From: Dehalococcoidia bacterium
GTDB lineage: Bacteria; Chloroflexota; Dehalococcoidia; Lucifugimonadales; UBA1123
Reading direction: 5' to 3'
Assembly (NCBI GenBank): GCA_009838465.1
Contig: VXRN01000005.1
Span: 1 to 56,443, forward strand
DNA length: 56,443 bases
Made by a program: the position numbers and the translations under genes. Shown in pieces: positions 1 to 7,650 of the stretch (its first letter is position 1; every line of letters starts with the position of its first letter). Under the pieces are notes generated by a model that ran no database searches, had not been told where the DNA came from, and worked only from the letters and a program-made list of their open reading frames with translations.

Positions 1-43
1 CAGGCTCAGGGCGAACGACAGAAGTGGTATCGGGAAATAACCG

Positions 44-73
44 AAAGACCCTGCCGGAGCAACAGGGCCTTTT
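44..73 (+). terminator. Rho-independent terminator-like hairpin
   Basis: The arms at 44-53 and 63-72 pair (CCCTG/CAGGG plus AAAG/CTTT, with one A-C mismatch) around a 9-nt loop, and the 3' arm runs into TTTT. It probably ends a transcript that enters from the left, outside the window. Positions 1-43 hold nothing I recognise. Confidence 0.55.
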
Positions 74-114
74 CGTTTTCAGGAAATAGGCCAGTCAACA
101 GCCCCCTCTCCCTG

Positions 115-258
115 AGCGCTCACAAGGGTAGGTAAACATGCAGCCAGCTACGAATTCCAGTCGATATATCCCCTCTCCCTCTGGGAGAGAGCTAGAGCCT
201 GCCCCGTACTCTGATACGGAGGTGAGGGCAAATACCTACCCCTATCAACTCCCTGAGG
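115..258. repeat. Dispersed MITE-like repeat, inverted copy (D)
   Basis: The core at about 152-231 is the reverse complement of the centre of the element at 40390-40534. It shares the CTCTCCC/GGGAGAG hairpin, the GCTAGAGCCTGCCCCGTA block and GGTGAGGG. A second CCCTGAGGGAGAGG hairpin lies at about 250. The open frame covering 138-530 runs through this repeat and is not credible as a gene. Confidence 0.6.
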
Positions 259-512
259 GAGAGGATTGGAGTGAGGATGATTGGCGTGGATGCCGGCTAC
301 TTCATAGCAGCGGGCAGAGCCTTAAAGTGCCTTCTGAAATCGTCTCTAGTTTCTCGAATGACTACACATTCGTACGCTGCATAAGCTATAATGCGAACAT
401 GCAAACTAATTGCGGAGAGTATCCAATGATGATTCTGAACCTTGACATACATAAATATCCAGTTATGCTGACCAAAAATCGGAGTGACGAAAAATTTCTC
501 CCAAAGCTAACG

Positions 513-622
513 CAGGTGATTAACAGGTGAATCTCTGGTGTTCTGATCACCTGTTGCCTACCTGTCGCTCACCAGTTAAGCCACCTGTTGTCACCTGTCG
601 CTTTATAAACGGAAATATATGA
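513..622 (+). promoter_or_regulatory. Helically phased CACCTG/CAGGTG array, copy 1
   Basis: Three hexamers in one orientation (CAGGTG at 513 and 524, CTGGTG at 535) are followed 13 bp later by five in the other (CACCTG at 548, TACCTG at 559, CACCAG at 570, CACCTG at 582 and 592). Steps are 10-12 bp. Eleven bases after the start of the last unit comes TTATAA (603), then ATATATGA (615-622), which could serve as a -10. A homologous module lies at 10606-10693. The spacing suggests binding sites for an unknown regulator on one face of the helix. The right half points toward the DAHP synthase leader. Confidence 0.6.
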
Positions 623-686
623 CAGGGCGAATCTGTCCAATTGAATGGCCGACTGTGAAAAAGCCCTGGCGTAGAGACAGTCGCCA

Positions 687-716
687 TTGACACACACACT
701 CGAATGTTGCTATCTT
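687..716 (+). promoter_or_regulatory. Sigma-70-like promoter of the DAHP synthase leader
   Basis: TTGACA (687-692), an 18-bp spacer and TATCTT (711-716). The predicted start site falls at about 722-725, almost on the ATG of the leader peptide at 726, so this transcript may be leaderless. A second, upstream promoter linked to the CACCTG array is possible. Confidence 0.55.
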
Positions 717-725
717 ACCGGTGAA

Positions 726-797
726 ATGAATAATTCGTTCGCCAACAGGTATTTTGGATATTACTTTTACCGCACCGGCTGGGAAGCTGTCGGCTGA
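726..797 (+). CDS. Aromatic amino acid leader peptide (attenuation)
   Basis: This 23-codon frame (ATG to TGA) is too short for ordinary gene calling. Its middle reads Arg-Tyr-Phe-Gly-Tyr-Tyr-Phe-Tyr-Arg: six aromatic codons out of seven at 750-770. There is also a Phe at 738 and a Trp at 780-782. It ends 46 nt before the 5' arm of a terminator hairpin and about 115 nt before the start of a DAHP synthase, the first enzyme of aromatic biosynthesis. That is the arrangement of classical ribosome-mediated attenuation (pheA, trp and his leaders). A ribosome stalled at the Tyr/Phe codons would leave 775-783 free to form an antiterminator. No usable Shine-Dalgarno is seen (GGTGA lies too close), which fits leaderless translation. 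Function is inferred. Confidence 0.75.
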   Translation: MNNSFANRYFGYYFYRTGWEAVG

Positions 798-868
798 GAG
801 GTTTTGTCCGAAGTCCTGAATAGGCGAGACACCGAAAACCAGACCCCAGTCGGCAGACTGGGGTTTTT
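775..868 (+). promoter_or_regulatory. Attenuator with alternative terminator and antiterminator
   Basis: Terminator: ACCCCAGTC (843-851), loop GGCA, GACTGGGGT (856-864), then T864-T868; the 9-bp stem is perfect. Antiterminator: CCGGCTGGG (775-783) pairs with CCCAGTCGG (845-853), nine pairs with one G-U. It is supported by a nested stem GGTTTT (800-805) with AAAACC (835-840) and GTC (806-808) with GAC (828-830). The two forms are mutually exclusive because both use 845-851. A ribosome at the leader stop codon (795-797) would cover the antiterminator strand and allow termination. Confidence 0.75.
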
Positions 869-912
869 GATTGTCAGAGAGAGGACTATACACCCAGAGG
901 AGAGAAGGTCAG

Positions 913-1986
913 ATGCAAGAGTCGCCAGTAAGGGATGTTAACGTCGTGAGTACCGAACAGCTTATCAGTCCGATGGAGTTAGTAAGACGAATACCGGTCA
1001 GCCCGGCAGCCGAGAAGACCGTCCTGGAAGGCCGGGAGCAGATTCGACGAATTCTGAATGGCGAGGACGACCGCATGATGATGGTCGTCGGCCCCTGCTC
1101 GATTCACGACCAGAAGGTCGCGGTTGACTATGCCAGCCGGATACTGGAACTGCGCAAGGAGCTCGAAGACAAGCTCCTCATCGTTATGAGGGTTTACTTT
1201 GAAAAGCCCCGAACGACCGTAGGCTGGAAGGGTCTCATCTACGATCCGAATCTTGACGACACGTTCGACATTGATGAGGGTCTTCGCGTGGCGCGCAATC
1301 TTATGCACTCCATTACAGAGATGGGCGTTTACACCGGCACTGAATTCCTGGATCCAATAGTGCCTCAGTACCTCGCCGACCTAGTCTGCTGGGCGACGAT
1401 AGGCGCGCGGACGACCGAAAGCCAGACCCACCGCCAGATGGCGAGCGGACTTTCTATGCCCGTCGGCTTCAAGAACGGCACGGACGGCAACCCGCAGATA
1501 GCAATTGACGCCATGGTAGCCGCCGAGTCTCCCCACGCATTTCTGGGCATAGACCACTATGGCCAGACCTCAGTCATCCACACCGGCGGCAATCCTCATG
1601 GACATGTCGTGCTGCGCGGCGGTCGTTCAGGACCGAACTACGGGGAGAGTTTCGTCGCTGAAGCGCAGGATCTCCTGAGTGACGCGGGGGTAAGGACGGA
1701 TTTGCTTGTTGATTGCTCGCACGGCAATTCGAACAAGGACCACCGGCTTCAGCCCGTAGCCTTCAGGGACGTGGTGGCCCAGCGCGCCGAGGGCAATGAT
1801 CACATCATCGGGTGTATGCTGGAATCCAACATCAATCCCGGCTCTCAGAAGCTGAATGGAGGTCCGGATACGCTTGAATACGGTGTATCCATAACCGACG
1901 CCTGCATTGGCTGGGACGAGACCGCAGACCTGCTCCGATGGGCCGGCGACAAGGTTAAGTCACGGGTTCCGGTAACCGCTGACTAA
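913..1986 (+). CDS. aroG: 3-deoxy-7-phosphoheptulonate (DAHP) synthase, AroF/G/H type
   Basis: Condenses phosphoenolpyruvate and erythrose 4-phosphate in the cytoplasm, the committed step of the shikimate pathway. The 357-aa length is close to E. coli AroG. Family motifs are clear: GPCSIHD, RVYFEKPRTTVGWKGL and DGNPQIAIDA, plus LVDCSHGNSNKD and ESNINPGSQ near the C-terminus. I start at the ATG at 913, behind AGGAGA/AGAAGG, rather than at the in-frame TTG at 871. The gene stands alone and follows an attenuator (775-868) with an aromatic-rich leader peptide, so transcription probably responds to Tyr/Phe-tRNA charging. Type I alpha enzymes are often feedback inhibited as well. The paralogue (F, G or H type) cannot be decided by eye. 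Confidence 0.95.
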   Translation: MQESPVRDVNVVSTEQLISPMELVRRIPVSPAAEKTVLEGREQIRRILNGEDDRMMMVVGPCSIHDQKVAVDYASRILELRKELEDKLLIVMRVYFEKPRTTVGWKGLIYDPNLDDTFDIDEGLRVARNLMHSITEMGVYTGTEFLDPIVPQYLADLVCWATIGARTTESQTHRQMASGLSMPVGFKNGTDGNPQIAIDAMVAAESPHAFLGIDHYGQTSVIHTGGNPHGHVVLRGGRSGPNYGESFVAEAQDLLSDAGVRTDLLVDCSHGNSNKDHRLQPVAFRDVVAQRAEGNDHIIGCMLESNINPGSQKLNGGPDTLEYGVSITDACIGWDETADLLRWAGDKVKSRVPVTAD

Positions 1987-1988
1987 GT

Positions 1989-2026
1989 ACGCAAACGGGG
2001 TGGGAAGAACCCCACCCCATTTGCGT
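1989..2026. terminator. Bidirectional terminator between convergent genes
   Basis: ACGCAAA + GGGGTGGG pairs with CCCCACCCC + TTTGCGT around a short purine-rich loop. It sits exactly between the stop of the DAHP synthase and the stop of the minus-strand DUF3179 gene, so it can serve both. Confidence 0.75.
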
Positions 2027-3658
2027 TCACTCCGACTCGAATAGGGTGGTGTCTGGATGAAAGGCATACCAGCCGAACCAGAATGCTACGAATGACGGCA
2101 GCCTGGACAGAGTTGCGTTTTGTTCGCCGGATTTCGTGAGTCCCGCCTTGCCAACCACCCATACCTCGCCGCTGGAATCTACCAGTGAAGTCGGAATCCC
2201 TTCGATGTCCTCTCCGCTCACGAGTGTGAATGTCTCATCGCCACGCTCGAATACCCTTGCGTCGGAGGACATTGCGGATGACAGGATGACCACGTTCTTG
2301 TCGCCCAGGGTGTCGTTCACAACCCTCAACTCGCGCAGTTTCATAACAGGGTAGGCCCTGTGAGCGTCTCCGATCGACAGTCCAAGCACTTCGTCCTTAG
2401 CTTCCAGGACATGGTCGCGATTCCACACCGGGAACATGGTGTCGGCTCTTACTCGATAGTCGTAGTAGATGGACCTCTCGCTGGTCTCAGGTTCATAGAA
2501 GTAAGGAGGATAGAACTCGTTATCCAGGGAAAGCACCTTGGTATCCGGGTTCTCCTCTACCCATTCGCCCCAGGTTGTGAGAGCAACGGGGAAGAAGTCG
2601 AGCTTGATGATTTCGTCTCGCTCCGCCAGATCTCCAATGACGGGTTCTCCAACCAAGGAACTCCAAAGCGAGTTGGTCTTTCGGTCGTACATCAGCTTGT
2701 TGGAGCGATACAGAAATCCCGATGTGCCGAATGTGGTAGGCTGTCCGTCAATCTTCGCGGAATACACGATTCCGGCTCCGCAGAGCGTTCACCACATGAG
2801 CGAGATGGGTTTGCCTCCCACCGAGTCATTCACCATCTCGTGAGCGTTGACCACCCTCAGCGGGTAGGCCCTGAGGTCGCCGTTGATCTCAAGTCCGAAT
2901 ACCCTGTCGTCCGGGTCCATGTAGTCGGCTTCGGAAGCCTCCAGGAAGGAGGGCCTTCGCAGGTCGGGAATGCCGTCGGGCCGGACTCCACCCCAGACTA
3001 CCTCCTCAAGCCTGATCCTGGAAAAATCTCGCGCGGGTCTCAGGAAGAACGCAAACCTCTCGTCTATGGCCGAATACAGCCTGGCCTTCCAGTCCGGGTA
3101 TCCTTCGGGCGGTTCGATATCGTCCAGATTCGCACCCATCCAGTCCATCCACTTATCCCAGTCGTTGCCCTCGTAGGGCTGACCCGTAAGCGCCCTCAGC
3201 GTGTCCGCAACGCTGTCCCGTGATGAGCGCGTTGGCATGAAGCGCATAACCTCTATCAAGACCGGAATCATCGAAGAGTCGTCGTTTTGCTTGATACGTT
3301 CAAGCGCTTCGAGCGTTTGCTGCATAGACATCGTGAAACCGGGGAACATATCGTACATCGCCGCCTCCGACTCATACGGAACAGCGGTAGGCACTGGACT
3401 AGGCGTCGCTTCCTCATCCACTGACGTGGGAGTAGCGTCCGGGGCCCGGGTGGCTTCCGGGACAGGTGTCGAAGTCGGAGTGGGGGTCGAGGTCGGCGCT
3501 GCATTTGTCGTCTTTGCGCTCATGTCCGCCCTCGCAGAGACCTGCGCGGGGGTAGGCTCAGGCGTCGGGGGCACGGACGATCCCCCAAAACAGCCAAGAG
3601 TGATTGCCGTCAATCCGGCGACTAAAATCAAGTGTATGTACAGTAGATTGCTCGGCAT
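2027..3658 (-). CDS. DUF3179 lipoprotein with an in-frame TGA at a CxxC Cys (candidate selenoprotein)
   Basis: One reading frame of 543 residues runs from ATG 3658 (SD AAAGGCGAG) to a TGA at 2027, interrupted only by TGA at 2791-2789. An N-terminal signal with lipobox LGC (Cys at about residue 23) is followed by a Thr/Pro/Ala-rich linker to about residue 95. A helical domain comes next, then two DUF3179 repeats: RVFGLEINGDLRAYPLRVVN in the first and EVLGLSIGDAHRAYPVMKL in the second. In the first repeat the family has a CxLC motif. Here it reads SLMW-TGA-TLCGAG, so the stop sits exactly where the first Cys is expected and the frame continues for 253 residues. A SECIS-like hairpin follows at 2774-2758. 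The alternatives are a recent nonsense mutation or a sequence error, giving two open halves (3658-2789 and from GTG 2767 to 2027). The biochemical function of DUF3179 is not known to me. Confidence 0.7.
2758..2774 (-). promoter_or_regulatory. SECIS-like hairpin downstream of in-frame TGA
   Basis: On the minus-strand mRNA, CGGAAU (+15 to +20 after UGA) pairs perfectly with AUUCCG (+26 to +31) around the loop CGUGU. The E. coli fdhF minimal SECIS is likewise a 17-nt hairpin with a 5-nt loop, about 19 nt after UGA. The loop has a G in its second position, as described for bacterial SECIS elements. A six-pair palindrome can occur by chance, so this supports selenocysteine insertion but does not prove it. 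Confidence 0.45.
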
Positions 3659-3735
3659 ACGGCTCTCGCCTTTCTCAGATGCTATATCTTACGAGAGAAT
3701 ATGAGATTGCGGATTGGAGACTCTGGGGGCGGGAT

Positions 3736-3760
3736 CGAGTAGCCGTAAATCTGCTACTCG
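3736..3760 (-). terminator. Inverted repeat over the stop codon of the phosphoesterase gene
   Basis: CGAGTAGC (3736-3743) and GCTACTCG (3753-3760) form a perfect 8-bp stem with a 9-nt loop. It includes the TAG stop of the gene ending at 3754 and lies between that gene and the next co-directional one. No T-run follows on the minus strand, so it may be an mRNA-stabilising hairpin rather than a strong terminator. Confidence 0.4.
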
Positions 3761-6132
3761 AACACAGTGTCGCGCTTGCCAGGGATGCCCAGGTTCTGAA
3801 CGCGCCTGTCCTCCGACGCTGGTGTCTCAGCCTGGTCGAACGGAATGGAAGCGTACATGTGCGCGAGGTATTCGGCCAGCGCGTCCTGTTCGCCGCCCGA
3901 ATTGGAGAAGTTGGACAGACCCGGGTCGGGTGAGTTAGGCCCGTCAATCTTGCCGTTGCCATTGGTATCGGGGAAGTCGGGATTGGGAGGGTTGTACTGG
4001 CCTTCCTCACCGGAAAGGTCAATTCTGCCCCCCTGGTCGTCGGGGAAGGGGTATCCATCGCCACCGTTCGCGAGGAAGTTGAGGGTGACCATCTTAATCT
4101 GCCGGTTGGGGTCGCCAACCAGGATGCCGTTCTCCACCACCCTGTCGGTGACCGCCCCGCTGTCATCTACGATTGCGAGCGAGCGGACGCGGTTTCCTAT
4201 GGGCCCGCCTGGGTCGAAGCTGAAGCGCATTCCTCCCACCTGTGGGAACCTTCCCGCGCTCACCTCTCCGGCACCCTCGAAGCCCACACCGTGTTCGATG
4301 ATCTTCATCAGTTCCTCGGCGGTCAGCGGTACGATGACCAGACCATTGTTGAACCGGAGCGCGCCTTCCACGTCAAACTGTGATATATCGCCCGCTTCCT
4401 TGCCGATGGAGGGATTTGCGGCGGGTGGAGTAAACTGTATATCAGTTGGGTCGGTAGTTCCTGGAGGCTGGAAGACCTCACCTATATCGTCGCGGATACC
4501 GCCGCCATTCTTGAGAGCAACTTGGGCGGACGGGTCCAATTGCCGCGCCAGCCACAGATTAGCGTCCGCGCTAAGGTTGCCCAGATTGGTTTCCTGGCTG
4601 CGCACATCCTTCCTGGCTCCGGCCAGGTAAACCGCGGTTTTGCCGATGATATTACCGTCGCGACTTCGCAGCACGGCTCGCAGAGAATCCCTTATGAGAA
4701 TTACCTCAGGAACGGGATGGCCGGAGAATGCCTGCGCGCCCTGTCGGTCGGTCGCATACGCGCCACTGATGAATGGATTGATCGAGTCCTCGATTATCCG
4801 CCCCTGATAGTCGAAATCCACCACGAGGCGACCGAGGTACCTGTAGTCTCCGTCCGTGTTGACTAACATCACGGGGTCGCCACTCGGACTCGTGTAACGT
4901 AGTGGATAGTCGCCCATTCGCTCGCCACCGGCACGCAGTCTATCGGTCTCATCGGCCAGAAGCGTGTTCGATCCGCCCGACACTATTATGTCCACGTCGT
5001 TCAGCTTCGTCGCCAGTTCTCGCTCGATATCGAGACGCTGCATATGGGCCAGCAGGACTATCTTGTCAATCCCTTGGTCCGCCAGCACGTCAACGCCGAC
5101 TTGGATGATGCTTGCCAGTTCGTCGGTGTCATAAGGGTCGGACGGCTGGACGATGATGTCGCCTATCGCGGTGATGCTGGTTAGCGTCGGTGTCGTCGCT
5201 CCCACCAGTCCGATGCGCTCTCCTCCAATGGTAACGACCGCGCTCCCGGCCAGGCTCCCAGCCACCAGCATGGCTTCCTGTCCGTCGGGAACTACAAGAC
5301 TGTGCAGACTGGAGTCTTCCGAGAAGTCGAGGTTGCTCGACAGATAGGGGAAGGTAGCTCCAGGGTATATTCCGCCATCGTCAATCTGGGAGCCTATGAT
5401 ATTGGCGAAATTTCCCGTGCCATGGTCCAGTTCATGGTTGCCGACGGCGGAGGCCTGAAATCCCATTGCGTTGAGAAGAGCGATGTCGCCCCTGCCGTTT
5501 GCCGAAACACCAAGCGTCTCCGCGGTTGAGTCATCTCCGGCGGCGTAGTAGCGCGGTCCGGGAATGTAGTTGTCGCCCGAACTCACGACCAATGTATTAT
5601 GCGGGAACTGTCTCCGGAAGCCGTCCAAGATGGCCGAGAAATTCTCGACGTTGTCCAAGGCTCCGACCGAGCTATCCATATCCGAGGCGTGCAGGAGTTG
5701 GAATGTGAAGCGCTTCTCCGGGGCACTGACTGCCACATCTGCATTTGCATCCGTCCCACCTGTACTCGCCTCTTCCTGAATTTTCGCCGCTTCTAATTCG
5801 GAACTCAGGGCTCGAACTTCCTTGCGCAGCGCAGCGTTCGACTCGGTCAGTGTACTGATCTTCTCAGAAAGATCCTCGACGCGAGCGTACAATTCTTCCG
5901 AAAACTCACTTCTGCGCATCTCGCTCTGAGCAAGTTCGGTCTTGAGGGCTTGAACTTCTTGCTGGAAAGAGCTGGAAGCATTTGAGTCCTGGTCACTCCC
6001 ACATCCAGCCGTCAGCAGGAACGCCACGATAGCGAATACACAAGACCATAGATACCCGGCCACAGTCGTCCCGGATTTCCCGCAGAGACCCTTTGACCAA
6101 ACTGCCCCTCCCATCAGGAGTAGTGCTGTCAT
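3754..6132 (-). CDS. 5'-nucleotidase/cyclic phosphodiesterase-like lipoprotein
   Basis: A 792-aa exported metallophosphoesterase of the UshA/CpdB type, expected to hydrolyse nucleotides or related phosphate esters outside the membrane. A hydrophobic segment ends in lipobox LTAGC (Cys44). A coiled coil spans roughly residues 55-115. The metallophosphatase domain follows with HASDMDSS, VVSSGDNYIPG, AVGNHELDHGTGNF and LLAHMQ, then the C-terminal nucleotidase domain with NLGNLSADA and LKNGGGIRDD. The tail contains DTNGNGKID, which resembles a calcium-binding loop. The start at 6132 overlaps the upstream GMC stop as ATGA, suggesting coupling. A GTG at 6063 would give a more typical 20-residue signal peptide. 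The first metal motif reads HASDMD instead of the common HxNDxHG, so one ligand may differ. Confidence 0.85.
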   Translation of the reverse strand: MTALLLMGGAVWSKGLCGKSGTTVAGYLWSCVFAIVAFLLTAGCGSDQDSNASSSFQQEVQALKTELAQSEMRRSEFSEELYARVEDLSEKISTLTESNAALRKEVRALSSELEAAKIQEEASTGGTDANADVAVSAPEKRFTFQLLHASDMDSSVGALDNVENFSAILDGFRRQFPHNTLVVSSGDNYIPGPRYYAAGDDSTAETLGVSANGRGDIALLNAMGFQASAVGNHELDHGTGNFANIIGSQIDDGGIYPGATFPYLSSNLDFSEDSSLHSLVVPDGQEAMLVAGSLAGSAVVTIGGERIGLVGATTPTLTSITAIGDIIVQPSDPYDTDELASIIQVGVDVLADQGIDKIVLLAHMQRLDIERELATKLNDVDIIVSGGSNTLLADETDRLRAGGERMGDYPLRYTSPSGDPVMLVNTDGDYRYLGRLVVDFDYQGRIIEDSINPFISGAYATDRQGAQAFSGHPVPEVILIRDSLRAVLRSRDGNIIGKTAVYLAGARKDVRSQETNLGNLSADANLWLARQLDPSAQVALKNGGGIRDDIGEVFQPPGTTDPTDIQFTPPAANPSIGKEAGDISQFDVEGALRFNNGLVIVPLTAEELMKIIEHGVGFEGAGEVSAGRFPQVGGMRFSFDPGGPIGNRVRSLAIVDDSGAVTDRVVENGILVGDPNRQIKMVTLNFLANGGDGYPFPDDQGGRIDLSGEEGQYNPPNPDFPDTNGNGKIDGPNSPDPGLSNFSNSGGEQDALAEYLAHMYASIPFDQAETPASEDRRVQNLGIPGKRDTVFE

Positions 6133-7649
6133 TCTCCACTCAATATCCAGCCAGCGATCCGCTCGGCCAGCATCATGATCGGCACGTTGGTGTTGGAGCG
6201 GGGGCAGTCGGGCAGTATGGAACCGTCAACCACCCTGAGATTGTTGACACCCCTCACGCGCCCATGCTGGTCAACTACCGCCATCGGGTCGTCGTCAGGC
6301 CCCATCTTTGCGGTGCAGGATATGTGGTGCATGGTGCTTACGTTTCCGAGCATCCACTCGTCCAAGGCATCATCCGACTGCAACGCCGCGGGGTCGGGGG
6401 CAATGAGTTCGCCCGCAATGTCCGAGAAGTTGGGATTTTCGATAATTTCCAAGCTCAGCCTAACGCCGTCTCTCAGCCTTTGCCTGTCGAGCTCCTCTAC
6501 CAGGTAGTTATAGTCAAGAATCGGCTGAACATGGGGATCGGCAGACTGGAGAGTCAAGCTGCCCTTGCCGACAGCCAGGTATAGTCCGACGCTCATCACC
6601 AGGACATGGTCCCACTTGCCGAAGCGCATCACGGTAATCATGTCGTCCGGGAAATGAGAACCGGGCGCCGTGTATCGCAGGGAGACCTTCTGGGGGCCTA
6701 CTTCGTGCGGTGGCGCGGGAACGTGGTCCTGGGCCTTCCAGAGCATAGTGACGCAAGGATGGTCTCTGAGTCCCTGTCCAACACCCGGGGAGTCGTGAAT
6801 CGTCGAGATGCTGAATTGTGACAAATGCTCCGAAGGTCCGATACCAGACAGCATCAGCAGCTGCGGTGACGCAATCGGCCCGGCGCTTAATACGATCTGG
6901 TCTCCGTAAACCTCGAAGACCTCATCTCCGCTTTCTAACTCCACGCCGACGGCGGTATCCCCATCGAACAGGACCCTCCGGGTGAAGCAGTTTGGTCGTA
7001 TTGTAAGGTTGAGACGATGCCGCGCCTCGCCCAAGTAGCCGATTGCAGTACTCCAGCGCACTCCACCGGGGTTGTTCAGGGGATATGGCCCCACTCCAGT
7101 CGCGCCAGGGTGGTTATGATCTTGTACGTCTGGAAAGCCCATGTCCAGGCAGGCTTCGTAGAACGCGGACTGTTCGGGTTGGAGAGAGTCGAGCGCGTGC
7201 CTGCGGACTATGATCGGGCCGTCCGTGCCATGGTAGTCGTCGGAGAAGTCGGTGTCGGTCTCGATCTTGCGCAGGTAGGGCAGGGTATCCTCGTAATTCC
7301 ATTCGTCATTCCCGAGAGAAGTCCAGTAATCGAAGTCGTGGACCAGCGGCCTCAGAAACACCTGCCCATTGATGGCGCTCGTTCCGCCGGTGACTTTGCC
7401 GCGAGGCACCTCCATGCCGGTCCTGAGAGTCGTGGCCCGTCCGGTGAATGCCCAGTTATGTTCGTCCTCGACCACGAAGTCCGCGCCAGTGCCCCAGCCG
7501 TACTTGAGGTCTTCAGGGATGGTGTCGAAATCTGGATAGTCGGGGCCAGCTTCCAGGAGCAGAATCGACAGGCCGGGGTCTTCCGACAGCCGCGCGGCCA
7601 GCGTCGCGCCAGCAGACCCAGCCCCGACGATTACGTAGTCGTACTTCAA
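6129..7649 (-). CDS. GMC family FAD-dependent oxidoreductase (choline dehydrogenase-like)
   Basis: A 506-aa flavoprotein that probably oxidises an alcohol; the substrate is unknown. The N-terminus has the FAD dinucleotide-binding fold (YDYVIVGAGSAGATLAARL, then LLLEAGPD). The GMC signature GGTSAINGQVFLR follows, and the C-terminal active-site region reads MHHISCTAKMG with a later NTNVPIMML. The start is TTG at 7649, one base after the stop of the upstream paralogue, with a strong SD (GGAGGG) inside that gene, so the two are translationally coupled. It also overlaps the downstream phosphoesterase by 4 nt. The tandem GMC pair probably arose by duplication. Confidence 0.9.
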   Translation of the reverse strand: MKYDYVIVGAGSAGATLAARLSEDPGLSILLLEAGPDYPDFDTIPEDLKYGWGTGADFVVEDEHNWAFTGRATTLRTGMEVPRGKVTGGTSAINGQVFLRPLVHDFDYWTSLGNDEWNYEDTLPYLRKIETDTDFSDDYHGTDGPIIVRRHALDSLQPEQSAFYEACLDMGFPDVQDHNHPGATGVGPYPLNNPGGVRWSTAIGYLGEARHRLNLTIRPNCFTRRVLFDGDTAVGVELESGDEVFEVYGDQIVLSAGPIASPQLLMLSGIGPSEHLSQFSISTIHDSPGVGQGLRDHPCVTMLWKAQDHVPAPPHEVGPQKVSLRYTAPGSHFPDDMITVMRFGKWDHVLVMSVGLYLAVGKGSLTLQSADPHVQPILDYNYLVEELDRQRLRDGVRLSLEIIENPNFSDIAGELIAPDPAALQSDDALDEWMLGNVSTMHHISCTAKMGPDDDPMAVVDQHGRVRGVNNLRVVDGSILPDCPRSNTNVPIMMLAERIAGWILSGE

Positions 7650-7650
7650 A

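Noticed and set aside
138..530. 130-codon open frame at the left end
   Set aside because: It runs through a dispersed CTCTCCC hairpin repeat and the first CAGGTG units, and its translation has no family resemblance.
513..622. CRISPR array or replication-origin iterons
   Set aside because: Units are only six to eight bases, spaced by one helical turn with no spacers of 30 bp or more. There is no DnaA-box set or replication gene nearby.
600..870. T-box riboswitch in front of the DAHP synthase
   Set aside because: No GGGTGG(T/A)ACCGCG-type antiterminator motif or specifier loop layout is present; the peptide-based attenuator explains the terminator better.
603..893. Minus-strand frame over the aroG leader
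   Set aside because: It is antisense to the promoter, leader peptide and terminator, and has no recognisable domain.
2360..3223. 287-codon plus-strand frame
   Set aside because: It is the antisense shadow of the DUF3179 gene and has no domain.
2789..3658. Two separate genes or a plain pseudogene at the DUF3179 locus
   Set aside because: The halves are in the same frame and the break falls exactly on a conserved Cys codon, so recoding is the more interesting reading. Point mutation or sequence error cannot be excluded and is stated as the alternative.
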